DNA from: Apiosordaria backusii
Lineage: Eukaryota > Ascomycota > Sordariomycetes > Sordariales > Lasiosphaeriaceae
Assembly: GCA_030549205.1 (NCBI GenBank)
Contig: JAUKTV010000005.1
Span: 2,790,001 to 2,854,000 of the forward strand
Reading direction: 5' to 3'
Length of the DNA stretch: 64,000 bases
Both the position numbers and the translations under genes were made by a program. Shown here in pieces: positions 11,128 to 23,846 of this stretch (position 1 is its first letter; each line of letters begins with the position of its first letter). Under the pieces are notes generated by a model. It searched no databases, was not told the DNA's origin, and saw only the letters and a list, made by a program, of their open reading frames with translations.

Positions 11128-14100
11128 ATGGCCCGTGACATTCGGCGGAAGGCCCTGGAGCGCATCGCCGCGCTGGCAGCCACCGACCCAGCGAGCACCT
11201 CGTTCGACAGGTCAGACCTAGATAGACTGTGCAAAGTGGTCCCTAGCCATAAACGCTCTTTTTCCGGCGTCAATGGCCACAGCATAGGAGGGCCCTCCAG
11301 GCCAGAGGTTGCCCGTATTCCCATGGTAGACTCCACCGACAGCATGCTTCCAAGTCTCTTGTATTCTTGTTGACTCTGGCTGACCCGACTCTCGCATTCG
11401 ACACAGAATATTCGCGAATATGAAGTCCTTATTGCCCTTTGCAAGTCGGCACCAGCACTGCGTACTGCCCAGAATGCCCAAAAACTGGCCCGCCACCTTG
11501 TCCCGTATCTGCTCGACTCCCACATCCAGGCCTTTGCCCACTCCCCGTTTTTCCGCAAGATTGAGCCCTCTCCAACCGAATCCTTGACGTACCACGTCAC
11601 GGCGGCTCTACTATCATTGGGAACACACCACGTCGATGTGCAGCAGACGGTCACCGACAGTATCTCCGCCTTCCTCAATGCCTGTGCCCACGCCACCGAG
11701 AGCGTCTCTCCAGCAGATGATGACGACCCGGCAGCTTTGGAGGACGCCACGAGGACAGCTACTATTACCGTTGCCCTCTTGGGGTTCTTGGATGCTGCTT
11801 GCGCGCAGACAGGCTTTTGGAGATCCGGCGGCCGCCTTGGCCTTGTTTCCCGGTTGCGAGACCTCTTGTCGCAACCCTTCCTGGTTGCAGTAGAAACTGC
11901 ATTCTCCACGATACGGAACTCCCATTCCCATGATCGTCATGTCAAAGAATGGAGACGTTGGGCGCATCATTACGAGGATGCTGGGCGCCCGCTGGGGGCT
12001 ATGCTGCTGCAAAAAAGCTTCATGAAGCTTCTGGTTGCGGCTACGTCTCTGTTGGTCGCTGAAGAAGATGCACTGCGGGAGTCGCATATTCTTGACATCA
12101 CCATGTCTGGCCGTGGCTTGCGTAGGCCACTTACGGCGAGGAGCTCCGAGGCAGACTTTCGTTCCGTGGAGCTGTATGCTACCGTCGCCATTGATCAGAT
12201 GAACTACCTAGAGTCCAGCGCAGATTTTGACAGTCTCCTGCCTGCGAAGCAGAAGCTTGCCTTCGCCGTCAAGGCCTATGCCTTGGTCAGCTACCTTAAT
12301 GCATGCACGCTCAATGAGGATGCTGCGGACGGCGAGATCCTCATGGCATGGTTGGAGGAAGCACTTGGTGACTCGTCGGGTATGGCTGACCAAGAATTGG
12401 CCTCGGTTGTCCTCAAGTGCATGGCCCTGTTGTGCAAGGTTTCTCCCTCTTACGCGATCAACGTCAGCCGTCTGCTTCCTCGATTTATCGTCCAGAGTGG
12501 CGCCAAGAGTCCAATCATAGTGGTTGCCTCAAAGTGTCTTGCTTCTGTCTTGCAAATGCTCTCCAAAGACGCCGTCATCACGACGCTGTACACACTTGGC
12601 AACGTGCTGAGTCCTGGAAACGAGCGGGGACTTCCCGGCGCCGCCACTGGTGACGGCCAGGACTCTTCACATATTTATGCTGGCAGACAGTCAACCGGCA
12701 GTTCCATATCCTTCCAGTACTCCGGTGAAGAGGAGTCGGCCATCATTCAGGGCAATGTGGTCCAGGCGATCTGTGAAATTGCAAGCGCTTGTAAGGATGA
12801 GAAGATTACCGGTCTCGCTCAGTCAATGCTGGCACAAAAGATTGTCAAGCTCAGCACTCCTGTTGATGCGCGAATCATTACCGGCGCTGCCAGTTTGGCT
12901 CTCAGCGGCGGCCAATCTGAATTCCGCTATCTCTTGAAGAAGTACGCCAGCGTTGCGCATGACGCCGTTGTAGAACAAAGAGAGGCGCTTTTACACTCCG
13001 TAAGTTGACTGTTGTCCTTAAGTACAGGCGAGCAAGCTGCTAATTTGTTCACTAGGTCATGAAAGCACGGAATCACATTTCAGCCAACATACGGCCGGAT
13101 TCCCCGCTCTACGACACTTACTTGGAACATTTGCTCGACGGCATTATCTCGCAAGGAGACGCACATACCCATCAGAACCATGCAAAGGACTCGGAGTTGG
13201 AGCTGGCCGCTCGTGAAATCGCCCAGCTACTGCCTCCTCTGGCGACCTTCATGTCAACCAATGACTTTTCCTTGGATGACTCCGCCGACGATGACACGCG
13301 TTCCATGCTTCGCGACGCCTGGTTCAATATTGCTGTCCACGGCTTCACCGCGTCGACAGCCCGCGGAAAAGAGAGCATGAAATACCTGAGAATCATGGCT
13401 ATACACTCTCCGCCTTTGGTGTTGGAGAATCGCGGGGAGGAGAACGAGAGCGACATCGACCTCAATCCCATTCTTCGCAGAGGGGAAAGCTCGGATCGCG
13501 AGTCCCTGATGAAGAAGCATCTTGCCGAACTGGTTCCCTCGCGGAGCAGCGAGATCAAGGGACTGAGCTATCGCAAGACCATCTTTCTTCATGCGGCTTT
13601 CTTGGTAGAGAGTTTACGGGCGGATGCCGGAGATTGTACCAAGGCACTTTCGTACTTCCTTGAGCCCAGCATGCGGCGAGGCGATGTCAGCAGGACCATG
13701 GATGGGATCATGAACGCCGTAGTCGACCGATATCTTGTGAAAACCATCAACGCTGCTAATCCCGCCTTCACTGCACAATATGCAGCCACGCAGCTGGCCA
13801 AGATATTTTCCAGCTGTTGTCACCGTATTGAACGGGTTCAGCAGGCTGCTTTTAGCTGCGCTGACCGGATGATTGAAGCAATACCTTCGGCCTTGTGTCA
13901 GCGGTCCTCGCTTTTTGCGCTCCTCGAGCTGCTTACCCTGATGTGGTCCAGCTGCTTGGAGGCCGAGATAGATCGGTATGAGCCTCGGACCACTTTCCGG
14001 TCGGATAAAGGAGATGTCGTTGTTGAGCTTTCAGATGACTACCAGTTCAGGCAGCTTACGCTGCAAAATTTGTATCAGAAGGCCAAGAGATGGCTGTCGA

Positions 14101-17100
14101 GTGCCATCAGCATTGCACCAGCCGATGTTAAAGGACTACTGCAAACCTACCTCTCGGAATTCGACGACGATAGCGCTTTTGGCCACATATCGCTTGGCAG
14201 ATCATTTGCTGTTGAGGTCGGGTCAACCATTCCATCGACAGACCAGAGGCTTGGCTCGCTTGACAGGCTTGGGGATTGTCTGATCAACACCGCCTCTGAT
14301 TTTATGGCACAATATACCACACGACAGGAGTACCGGTATTCCGAGGCACTTCCCGACCAGAGCATGGAATGGATGAGTCTGATGAGGCTGGACCGCAGGG
14401 CCTCGTACCTTCCTTCCCCTGGTGACGAAAGTGCGGATGCGAACACGGCTCTTGCTCACATCGAGAAGCGTGCGCTAAACCGCAAGATAACATCGGTGGC
14501 GGATGTTAGAGACATTCTTCGCCGCGCCGCCGCGCTCCTCTGTCGGAGCAATAGCGACGAATGCTCCATCGTACATTATCTTGTCAGCATCCCCTTTTCC
14601 ATGTTTACCAAACAGTCTATCAAACTGGGGATCTCTCTTTGGCTTGGGGTCATGAACGAAAACCCCAGGATGGAGCCACGGATACTAGCCGAAATCGTCC
14701 AGCAATGGGAGTTCACGATCCAAAAGAAGCTGGGGCTCTTCAGCTCAGCGATAACCAGCCCAGATCCATTCTTCCAGCGGCAGGAGTTCGCCCCAAGCGA
14801 CAGTGCCGCGATGGCGAAGCGCAAGCAAACTGTTCACAACCTTTTGGCGCCCCATTCGCGACTCCTTCAGTTTCTCAGCAGCCATTACAATGCCACCCGT
14901 CTGGGTAACCCCGACACTCATCACATGTTTCTCCGCCTCCTTGATATCACGCTGGAAGCTGTCAAGCACTCAACGCTGCATCCAATGGCTAGGGAAATTC
15001 GATTCCAGCTTGTCCTTCTTGGTCTTCGGGTACTCAAAACTAGCTCGACAATGGGCGCGATTGCGCATTATCGCTTGAAGGATCAGATACTGTCGGCAGG
15101 TTTGGGCTGGTTTGATGCCCCGCCACGTTGGTCGTTTGGCAGTAATATTCTTCAGCTCAAAACCGAGATTTACCTCATCTCTGACGTCCAAACTGCCCTG
15201 GCAGCCACCACGAATATCGGTGCGCAATCCTCTGGGAGCATCAAATCTCTTGCTGCCAAGGAAAAGCTCCTTGGGCTGCTCTTGGACAGCGAAATTTCTC
15301 GGTTAAGTGTCTGGGTCCGCCCAACTGACTCATCGAGGCCGCCATCGACATTCCATCACCATCATCACCACACTGGCAAGGAGAGTCCTTTTGAGGTATG
15401 CATATTGCCTTTTTTTTTTTGACACCGATTGGTATCCAGAAGGTGGGGATGACACATTACTGACATGTGACTGCCTCGCAGGCTAGCATTCACCCTCTAA
15501 TCCGAACGGCCTGGGCGGAAAGCCCCTCGTTGGCCGTACATTTGGCCAGCAGGTTCCCGTATCCGCGTATTCTTAAGGAGGTCCGCTGGCTTCTGTTGAA
15601 CTTTCCCGCCAAGGCAGTTAAAGAACCGGAGGCATTACCTATTCTGATCGATGGATCACTTCCAGAGGACGTCACATTCCAACTTAAGGTAAGCTTGGCC
15701 CATTCAATCAGCTCCTTATCTTCTTTCAGTTCATGTCCACTTTCTAACATGTGCTCACTTAGTATATGTTGTTCTGGGCTCCAGTGAACCCGATCACCGC
15801 AGTGACGTTGTTCTTGCCCGCATACAAGAACCACCCGTATCTCATTCAGTATGCCATGCGAGCATTGGAAAGCCATTCAGTGGACGTGACATTCTTCTAT
15901 GTACCACAGATCGTCCAGACTCTCCGATACGATGCCTTGGGCTATGTTGAGCGCTACATCCTCGAGACCGCCCAATTTTCTCAGCTTTTCGCCCACCAGA
16001 TCATCTGGAATATGAAGGCGAATGCCTACAAAGATGATGACTCTCAGATTCCCGATGCCATCAAGCCCACGCTAGACAAAGTCATGGGGCATATGGTGGA
16101 CAGCTTTTCGGAGGAAGATCGCGGATTCTACGAACGCGAGTTTTCCTTCTTTGACGAGGTGACAAGCATCTCTGGGAAGCTCAAGCCGCTGATCAAGAGA
16201 TCGAAGCCAGAGAAAAAGCAAAAGATTGAGGAGGAACTTCGAAAGATCAAGGTGGAAGTGGGCGTCTACCTACCCAGCAATCCGGACGGGTCAGTCATTG
16301 GTATAGACCGCAAGTCTGGTAAGCCCCTGCAGAGCCATGCCAAGGCACCCTTCATGGCGACGTTCCGCATCAAAAAAAAGAAGCCGGAGCTGGACGAGGC
16401 CGAGGAGCTGCTTGAGGAACCAGCCCCGGAAACCCAAAATGGCAACCACGACAACACGATCGAGGTCTGGCAGTCAGCTATTTTCAAAGTCGGCGACGAT
16501 TGTCGTCAGGACGTGCTCGCCCTGCAGATGATTGCAGCTTTCCGAGGCATTTTCCACAGCGTCGGTCTTGACGTCTATGTCTTCCCGTATCGCGTAACGG
16601 CAACAGCACCGGGCTGTGGGGTCATTGACGTTCTTCCCAACTCCATTTCGCGCGACATGCTTGGCCGCGAAGCCGTCAACGGTCTTTACGATTACTTCAT
16701 TTCGAAGTATGGCAACGAGGACTCGCTCCGGTTCCAGCAGGCACGCAACAACTTTGTCAAGAGCATGGCCGCCTACTCGGTTATCTCGTTCCTCCTGCAG
16801 TTCAAGGACCGCCACAATGGCAACATCATGATCGACGATGCTGGTCACATCCTCCATATCGACTTTGGCTTCTGCTTCGACATTGCACCGGGCGGTATCA
16901 AGTTTGAGCGTGCACCCTTCAAGCTGACGTCCGAGATGCTTGCCGTGATGGGCGGCGGTGCGGATACACAGGCCTTCAAATGGTTCGAAGAACTGTGTGT
17001 CAAAGCGTTTTTGGCGTCTCGGCAGTACACAGAGAAGCTCTCGCAAATTGTTCTGCTCATGATGGACAGCGGGCTTCCGTGCTTCAAACCGGAGAGCGTC

Positions 17101-17247
17101 AAGCACTTCAAGGAGCGCTTTGTACTGGACAAGACGGAGCGTGAGGCGGCCGAGTTTATGAAGGGGCTTATTAAGAAGAGTTATGGCAGCTACTCCACTG
17201 GCATATATGACCAGTTTCAGTTGCTGACGAATGGTATTCCATACTGA
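11128..17247 (+). CDS. STT4: Phosphatidylinositol 4-kinase III alpha (Stt4)
   Basis: Makes PI4P at the plasma membrane from phosphatidylinositol and ATP, feeding PI(4,5)P2 synthesis and actin and cell-wall signalling. Exons 11128-11325, 11407-12999, 13056-15395, 15482-15688 and 15763-17247 give 1940 aa (yeast Stt4 is about 1900). Most of the protein is alpha-helical solenoid; the lipid kinase unique region precedes the C-terminal kinase domain. Visible kinase landmarks are the ATP-binding lysine in IFKVGDDCRQD (K1688), the catalytic loop DRHNGNIM (D1795) and the DFG in HIDFGFCFD (D1813). Intron 1 (11326-11406) uses an uncommon GTAGAC donor but is the pairing that joins IPM to NIREYEVL in phase. 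Six consecutive histidines (residues 1364-1369) lie just before intron 3. An AATAAA at 17380 may direct polyadenylation. Confidence 0.95.
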
Positions 17248-17628
17248 GGGAGCTCAGCAGTAATAATTGCATATTCACTTGTTTGGGGGTGAGAGAATAT
17301 CTTTGGCATAGTTTAGCTTCAGAGCTGGTGTGAGAGCCTCTTGTTGTATTCGCGCATGGACATTGTTAGTGATAGATATAATAAAGTGTGAAATTTTGAT
17401 TCGTTTATACAAGGCATTCATCCAAGTGCAACCAACGGCAGTGCCTTTATCTGCTCGATCTTGGGCTTTATATACCGGGTATCTCTGAATAAGTCGGCGC
17501 GAAGATGGCCCGAAAGTATCCTTCTGGGCCAGCCCACGTTTATGTACTGTGAGTAAGGTCTGCATATACTCATCCACCAAGCTGTTGAAGGTCATCTGCC
17601 ACACAAGATTGCCATTTTCTATCTCAGC
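17248..17628. other. Convergent 3' flanks of STT4 and the CDF gene
   Basis: A/T-rich 3' untranslated sequence of two convergent genes. AATAAA is present at 17380-17385 on the plus strand. A 109-codon minus-strand frame has no recognisable family and is treated as chance. Confidence 0.5.
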
Positions 17629-19598
17629 TCAGGAAGATCCTTGTTGCTGCATGTGTGTGGGAAGGTTGTATGTTGCGTAGTCGACGTGAACAAACGCTCT
17701 GTCGACAATGGGGACCGACTCCAGAACGTACTGCAAACTCTCACTATATGATGACATTGTTTTAGCAGGTGAGAAGATCAACAAACCTGATGTGCGCGTA
17801 TTTGATGAATGCAGCTTGTGCGGGAAGGAGAGAACACTTGAAGCTTACCTCAAATCATGGCTGTCTTTGAGTGGTGTACTTGCGTCGAGAACAATGTCGA
17901 CCTCGACATTCAGCTTATCGCCAGCATGGTAGGCTTGTAACCCCTGGATTTGCTTGATGGTTTTTGCGAAGCGCATAGTCAGGTAGAGGACTTGGGTAGG
18001 TTAGGGCAGGTTAGCAGAGCATGGACGGTAGGGGGGGTTTGGGAGGAGGCAGATATGGTCTTACGAATGTTTCTCTGGTCTGCAGTAGCAGAAAAGCCTG
18101 ACAGGTGGCGGATATGTTCGTATGATGTTTGAGACCAGTTATAGATGACGATAAAGGAGAGGATAAGACCGCCTAGGGCATCCAGCCACCATATCCTCGC
18201 ATAGAAGCCCACTGTGTTCAGCCCAGAGGTTAGAAGAGTGCGGATGTCATCGCGGCGAGTGGAGTAACAAACCGATAGGAAAGGCAATAGACCCAGCGTT
18301 GAATATCACGTCTGTACTAGCATCTGCTGCACTGTTGTTTGCCCTCGTTAATGACTATCGCAAGGGAAACATGGTAGATGAAGAAATCAAGACACTTACA
18401 GGGCCTGCACGCTGGAGTTCTTCACCATGCGACACCACAGCCAGCAAAGGCCTTTTATTATAATGGTGCCGAACATAATTCCGATGGCAGCATTTCCTCT
18501 GAATTGGCGTTAGCCATCAAGCACCGACATAATAGAAGGCCAGACCAAAATTGCTGGGTTGACATACAGTTGGATGATTTCGTGATTGGGTGAAGCCAGA
18601 CGTTGGATGGCTTCCAGCGCGACCTGGACGAATGAAGTGATCATGATAACAGAAAAGACAAGGACGCCTAGAGGCTCAAGCCTCCGCCTGCCGACGGGGT
18701 AGCGATACTGATCTTGCTGTCGAATAAGAACCGTGGTCACCCACACGATGACGGTCGAGATGAAGTCGAGAATGGCGTCCACCAAACTGGCCAGTACAGA
18801 GATCGATGGAACAGAGATGATGACAGCGATCTTTCCGGCTAGGAGAAAAACGTTGGCGGCAAAGTTTATGTAGATGGCCAAGGTGACGATTGGGGCATCG
18901 CTGTCAACCAAATCATCTTCAAGCCACGGGATTTCAGGCTTGGGACGCCCACCATTTTCGATATCATCGTCATCGTCATCCATAACAACCCCAGGGTTGT
19001 TTGAAAGCAAAGGTGTCGCCTCGGTCGATCGGTAGATGTCCTTAGGTGTCCGTTTAACCTTGCGCGCGGGCTCCTGTGAGCTAGTTGATGAACTTTCAGT
19101 GATGGTGGCGGGGATCTCGACGCCGCGAAAGGCCGATGCGGGCATGTTGTTGTACTCATTGAGCAGGTCATGAGGCAGAGACGAGTCGAGTAGCCGGTCA
19201 ATGTACAGATACTGCTGGACCAAATAGTTAACACGCTCGTAGTATGCGCGCACATCCTTTTTCATGCCCGCCAACTCCTCTGGGGTTTTCCAGTACCGAT
19301 CCCATCGATACCGAGGGTTGCTATTTCCGATAAGACGCATGCTGCGCATGTGAGAGCTGTTGAGGATAGCACTCATGCGGCGCTCGTCTCGCCTGTACAC
19401 CTCATCCTCAACCGCCTCGGCTGCGCCCTCCTCTTCGTCGCGGCCAAAGGATAACGGATTTGCTAATGCCGCTGCAGGACGATTCCTAATCAGCGAAGCC
19501 AGCGCTCCGTGTCCCATCGGTGCAATGGGCGGTTCATCTTGAAGGAGAAGAAACGCAGAGCGCGGAAACATGGCGCGCGTCGCTGGTGGTGAACTCAT
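17629..19598 (-). CDS. Cation diffusion facilitator, Mn-type (MTP8-11-like clade)
   Basis: Proton-coupled divalent metal exporter that loads metal into an organelle or out of the cell. Exons 19598-18568, 18498-18400, 18331-18273, 18211-18065, 17990-17849 and 17743-17629 join in phase to 530 aa. A long hydrophilic N-terminus (residues 1-232) contains an Asp run (D207-D212). Transmembrane segments follow. The two metal-site helices carry DxxxD motifs, D274/D278 (VDAILD) and D380/D384 (ADASTD); DxxxD in both helices is the pattern known for Mn-CDFs, whereas Zn-CDFs have HxxxD. The C-terminal cytoplasmic ferredoxin-like domain includes AYHAGDKLNVEVDIVLD and DRAFVHVDYA. The intron between exons 2 and 3 interrupts the second metal-site helix region. 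Mn as substrate is inferred from the motif only. The ATG chosen at 19598 begins MSSPPATR. Confidence 0.92.
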
Positions 19599-22500
19599 GT
19601 TGATCACCCTGGTTGTGTGCTAATCTGGAAAGCTTCCTTTCTGCCAGAGAAAAAAACGCAAGAAGATCTGAGAAAGCGTCAGTAAACGATGGTCCACTAC
19701 TAACGGCAACAGCCAAGTGGTAGGTTGTGAAAGGAATCCACTGGCAAACGGCGCGTTGAGCTTATCAACAGGCACGAATATATATCAAGGTGAAGCTTTT
19801 CATCAACTTGCTTCACCGTCAAGCGGTTATACACACCTGAATTCTGGATTTTCGGAATGAATGGGCTGGAGAATTTGGTTGATGCGAAACAGCGTACGGA
19901 TACCAGTCCCTTTCTTCCCTAACAACCACTCTCCTCGAGTCAGCAACGCCGGTGACCTCCTCTTCCGCGAATCCTCGAGGTTAAAAGTAACTGCTCCCCA
20001 ACCAGGGTAGGGTGGCAGCGAATGCCACCTCGAAAAGCTCCACCAAAGGTCCAAGCTAAAACGCCCCTGAACTCCAAAGTAACATGGTTGAAACAATAAA
20101 CGGCAGACGTTGAAACCGACAAGAGCAGTTTGCTTTGGACATACACTATGAGATATCTACGAGGCATAACAAAAGCCACTGGATGGGAAGAAAGTCCACT
20201 TGTTGCTTGGTGCGTCACCAGCATTTACCCACCTTACGCCAGCCTGAGAATCTTGGCTCTCACTCACTCTGGTTTATCTGATCCTCTGATCCCGGATCCG
20301 GCAATAGTGGACCTCGTCTCTTCCAAATGAGGCAAAGAAAGGAGGAATCTGTCCAATTGCCACGTGCTAGAAGGTGAGGCCGAGAGCTGAGAACGGGACG
20401 GGGGTCTTCGGCGATCGTCCGCACCCCGGCAGCTGCGGGATGCGGCGTGATGTCATCGATCACGGAAAGGGAAAAGCCAGAACGGCAAGCTCCCTGATTG
20501 GTGTGAAAGGGCAGCCGATGCTACATCACTTGTGTACAGTCTAAGACTTGAAAGTTTGTTAGCTCGGGCGCTCGGACCAGCAAATTCAAACCCCCATAGA
20601 ATTTACCTCAAAAAAGCTACAACGAAGCAGAAAATTAGATAAAATAGAAGTATTAAGGATCTCGAGCTCAATAACACCCTTTTTTTCTCGAAAAAAATGA
20701 TGGTTGTTGAGGGAAGATAGATTCTTTTTGTGGGGCGGCTCCGCGCTAGCGAACTTTCAGGGATTGGAGTGTATGTGCTGTGCACAGTTTGGATGATGGT
20801 TTGTACACTAGGTGGTGTAGTGTAAATATAGTGTGGCCTTGAGTAGACGAATTGCACGCTAGGTAGCTATACGTTTACGAGATGTCTCATTCTGTTTCAC
20901 ATTATACTTGAACTGTACAATTTGATATAGGCTTGCTCGTCAGTCGTTTCTGGCTCTTCATACCCCAACTCAGATTGCGTAATCGCGCTGCATTCTGCCG
21001 CTGCGCAGCTGGCCGAAACTCTCGTCATCCAGGGCAGCCTTATTGATTTATCGGTGGCCGTAACTTCCCTACCTCAAAAAAGCATGAATAAGTACACCGC
21101 GAATGCTATGTGAGCTACCACAACAGCAAATCTCATCCTGAAGCTCGCGGAACCCTCACAATTCCGTATTCGCGCCACCGCCAATCCGTGGTCTTGATAC
21201 CTTCATATTCGGAAGGCATGCAATGCAGAGTCATCTGTATACTCCCGGAGGGTCCTGGCAGTTCACACCTTACTGCAGCACGAGCGCACGGCATAGCACT
21301 CGGGAGGCATTGCTTAGAAATACTCGGGTTCTAACCTACCAATCCTGTCAAGTTTCTCGAACCAAACCTTGTGAAGCTTGAGAACTGAGTGAAGATCTGA
21401 TACAGTGGATACGCCTCATTCTCCCTTGCCGCCGATACGTGGCGGACAAGCAGTTGCAGTTCGTTACGACTTGTTGCCATGGCGGCGGCACGGCTTCATG
21501 GCCGGCCACGAACCACAAAATTCTACAAGCTCTTGTGTCTCGGTGCCTTGTCATATGGTTTTGTTTTTGCTATCCCGAACCCTGTTGGGTAAGGCAAGGC
21601 TGAGCATTTCTCAGGAACACGGCGTGTCGCCTGGACAATAGCTGTCTACACTTGGAACTGCCCAAGACTTGGTCCCGGAGCTGTTTGAAACATACAGATT
21701 CCCACATGTCTTCGGACTCGGCGTTATCCGAGCAGCCACTCTGGCCTTCGTGTTCGTCTGGCACGACTCGCACCTGTTCGGGTTATGGCACTCTTAAAAG
21801 CCCAGAAAATGCTTCTGAAGGGTCAACTTAGCTGCTAATCCTGCCCAACACGCTCAACACATTCAGTAGAATATAACACATTAGACATACCAGTATAGGT
21901 CTTTGGCCACTCCGAGTCCCAGCAATGTTGTTTCCCCAGGCCTGTTATGAAATGTTCAGATGCTAGCTTTCAGACTATGACCGCCTCTGACGTGGAGCTC
22001 TTTTTAAGACCTGCGCCATGTCCGTCGCCACACGTCATCTCGGCCTCTTTGGGACAGGAAGCAACCGGTTGACAGAGCAATGATCGCCCCGGGAAACTGG
22101 AAAGTTGTCAGTCTGTTTATGTCTAACATCGGGCACTAAGAAGTAGTCGAGTTGATGGAAATATCAATCAGACGAATCTTTATACCTCCCAGATATCAGA
22201 AGCGGGAGCTGGTGGTTCCAAAAAGGCATCCGGGTAAAACCAACCAAACCCAATTCAGCGTTTCGTTCGAGAACATTGTGCCTGAAGAACCACTGGCTGG
22301 CACCCTGATGATGGCAGAGTGGGCCGTTTCCGAGTCTCGCCCCCCTTCCCCTTTAAATGTGGGGAAGCTCCATCTGTGCCCAATGCACACAGTATCACGT
22401 AGCTAACGCACATGCGGCACGGTCCTGTTTTGTTAGTCGTCTCGGTCCAGTTTGCGATGCAGAACACGACCCTCTGAAGCAAGATCCAAGGAGCTCGCGC

Positions 22501-22670
22501 GGCAAAGTAAGGCAGCGCGCCAGTTTATGGTCAGCGTCTGGAAATTTGATGTCTTCTCTGCGTAATATGGGGCATGTCCTCATGCTGTGGCTATGGAACA
22601 ACCAGTCTTGTTGAATTGATTGTCTGAGTCTTCTGAAATTGCCAAGCCCTGCCCGCATCGGCCGTCGTCA
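19599..22670. other. Gene-free region upstream of the CDF gene
   Basis: About 3 kb with no frame that looks like protein on either strand, no tRNA and no recognisable transposon. The left few hundred bases are presumably the promoter of the CDF gene. An A/T-rich tract with runs of T and A lies around 20630-20720. Confidence 0.4.
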
Positions 22671-22674
22671 TGCC

Positions 22675-22701
22675 AGAACCTGGGTGCTTCACCCAGGTTC
22701 T
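22675..22701. repeat. Perfect 12-bp inverted repeat with 3-nt loop
   Basis: AGAACCTGGGTG is followed by CTT and then its exact reverse complement CACCCAGGTTCT. No gene end is recognised next to it. The sequence CTACCTACTC follows directly, like the flank of the palindrome at 23763-23783. Confidence 0.85.
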
Positions 22702-23762
22702 ACCTACTCAGTTTCTGTATGTATGTATAAAGTCCACTACTGTGTATAACAAGCGTTGTTGATGATTATCGCGATACAGGTCAAACTCTTCCTATGCTCC
22801 GAGGCTCCGTACAGCATGTCAGCAACAAACAAGCGGGTGGGTCGTGATCAGCAAAACAGCGCGATTCTCCCGATCTGGGCCGCCGGCTGAGCCATTGCTC
22901 GCTTCGGAACCCGAGGGCTTGTTGGTTGCACCTTTGAGCTACTCAAGGAGAGGATCCCTGCTCCAGCTTTTCGCGCTCTCAAGTTCCACTGAGCTGCTCA
23001 CTTTTCACCCACGTTTTCGATGCTTCTTTTTCCTTTTGCTTTTCAAAGTGTCCGCCTGTGTGCGACACCAAGCATGCCCCCCACCCCGCTCAAAGGGGGA
23101 TCAGGAGCACGCCAGAGGCGGCATGATCGGCGATAATATTCACTGTAGTGCCGGGTTAGTCTTCTCTTATTGACCGGTTCCCGGGAACGCTGCGGCACTC
23201 TCCCAGGAACAGGAACGCGTTGCTTGTATTTAGCGGCGACAACACGATCCCCAGCGATCCTTGGCGATCCAGTTGTATTGGCCTGGAGAGGTCGGCCGAC
23301 TGGGCTCCGCCGTGCTCAGGTCGTCTTCCAGTCTCCATCCCCGTCCCGTCCCCCCTCACTCAGGTCTCCCCAACCTGGAAGTTTTCCGTGGAGTGATCTC
23401 CTGCCTGGCTCCCAGCCCGCCGCCCGCAGCCCGCATCGAACACGGACGGGCTTGCTGCGGGCACATTCCTTGAAAGGCATGCGTGTCTCGTTGCGGGGGG
23501 TACGGGTGACCTATCGAGGCTCGTAGTTTCTCGTCCCGGCTGTCGTGGCTTTGTTGTGTGTCTGTCGTCTTTTTTCTTTTTGATGCGTCCACGCTGGGCG
23601 TGGTGCTGTGATGTTGTGTGCCCCCGGGCAGCAAGCCGGGCAGCTCAGCAGGGGGTGGGAGGACAGAGACGAACAGGGGGTTCCCACCAACGAGAGCGCA
23701 CTATTCTCACCATCGCCCTGGCGCTCGCTGGTAGCGCCTCCTAAAGCCTCCCCACTCCCCAA

Positions 23763-23783
23763 CCCAGGTCCTACCTACCTGGG
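23763..23783. repeat. Interrupted palindrome CCCAGGT..ACCTGGG
   Basis: Seven-base arms CCCAGGT and ACCTGGG flank the 7-nt loop CCTACCT. It shares the ACCCAGGT-YCTACCTAC string with the hairpin at 22675-22701. Confidence 0.75.
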
Positions 23784-23820
23784 CTTTACAGCCCGTGCCG
23801 CTGCCAGCTGCCCTGTCCGG

Positions 23821-23846
23821 GCCATGCCATGCCATGCCATGCCATG
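23821..23846 (+). repeat. Pentanucleotide microsatellite (GCCAT)n
   Basis: Five consecutive GCCAT units followed by a trailing G. It lies in the putative leader of the downstream gene, where it could vary in length between strains. Confidence 0.9.

Noticed and set aside
10956..11909. 317-codon minus-strand frame over the STT4 5' part
   Set aside because: Antisense to confident STT4 exons and crosses its first intron; its composition is Arg/Ser-rich with no domain.
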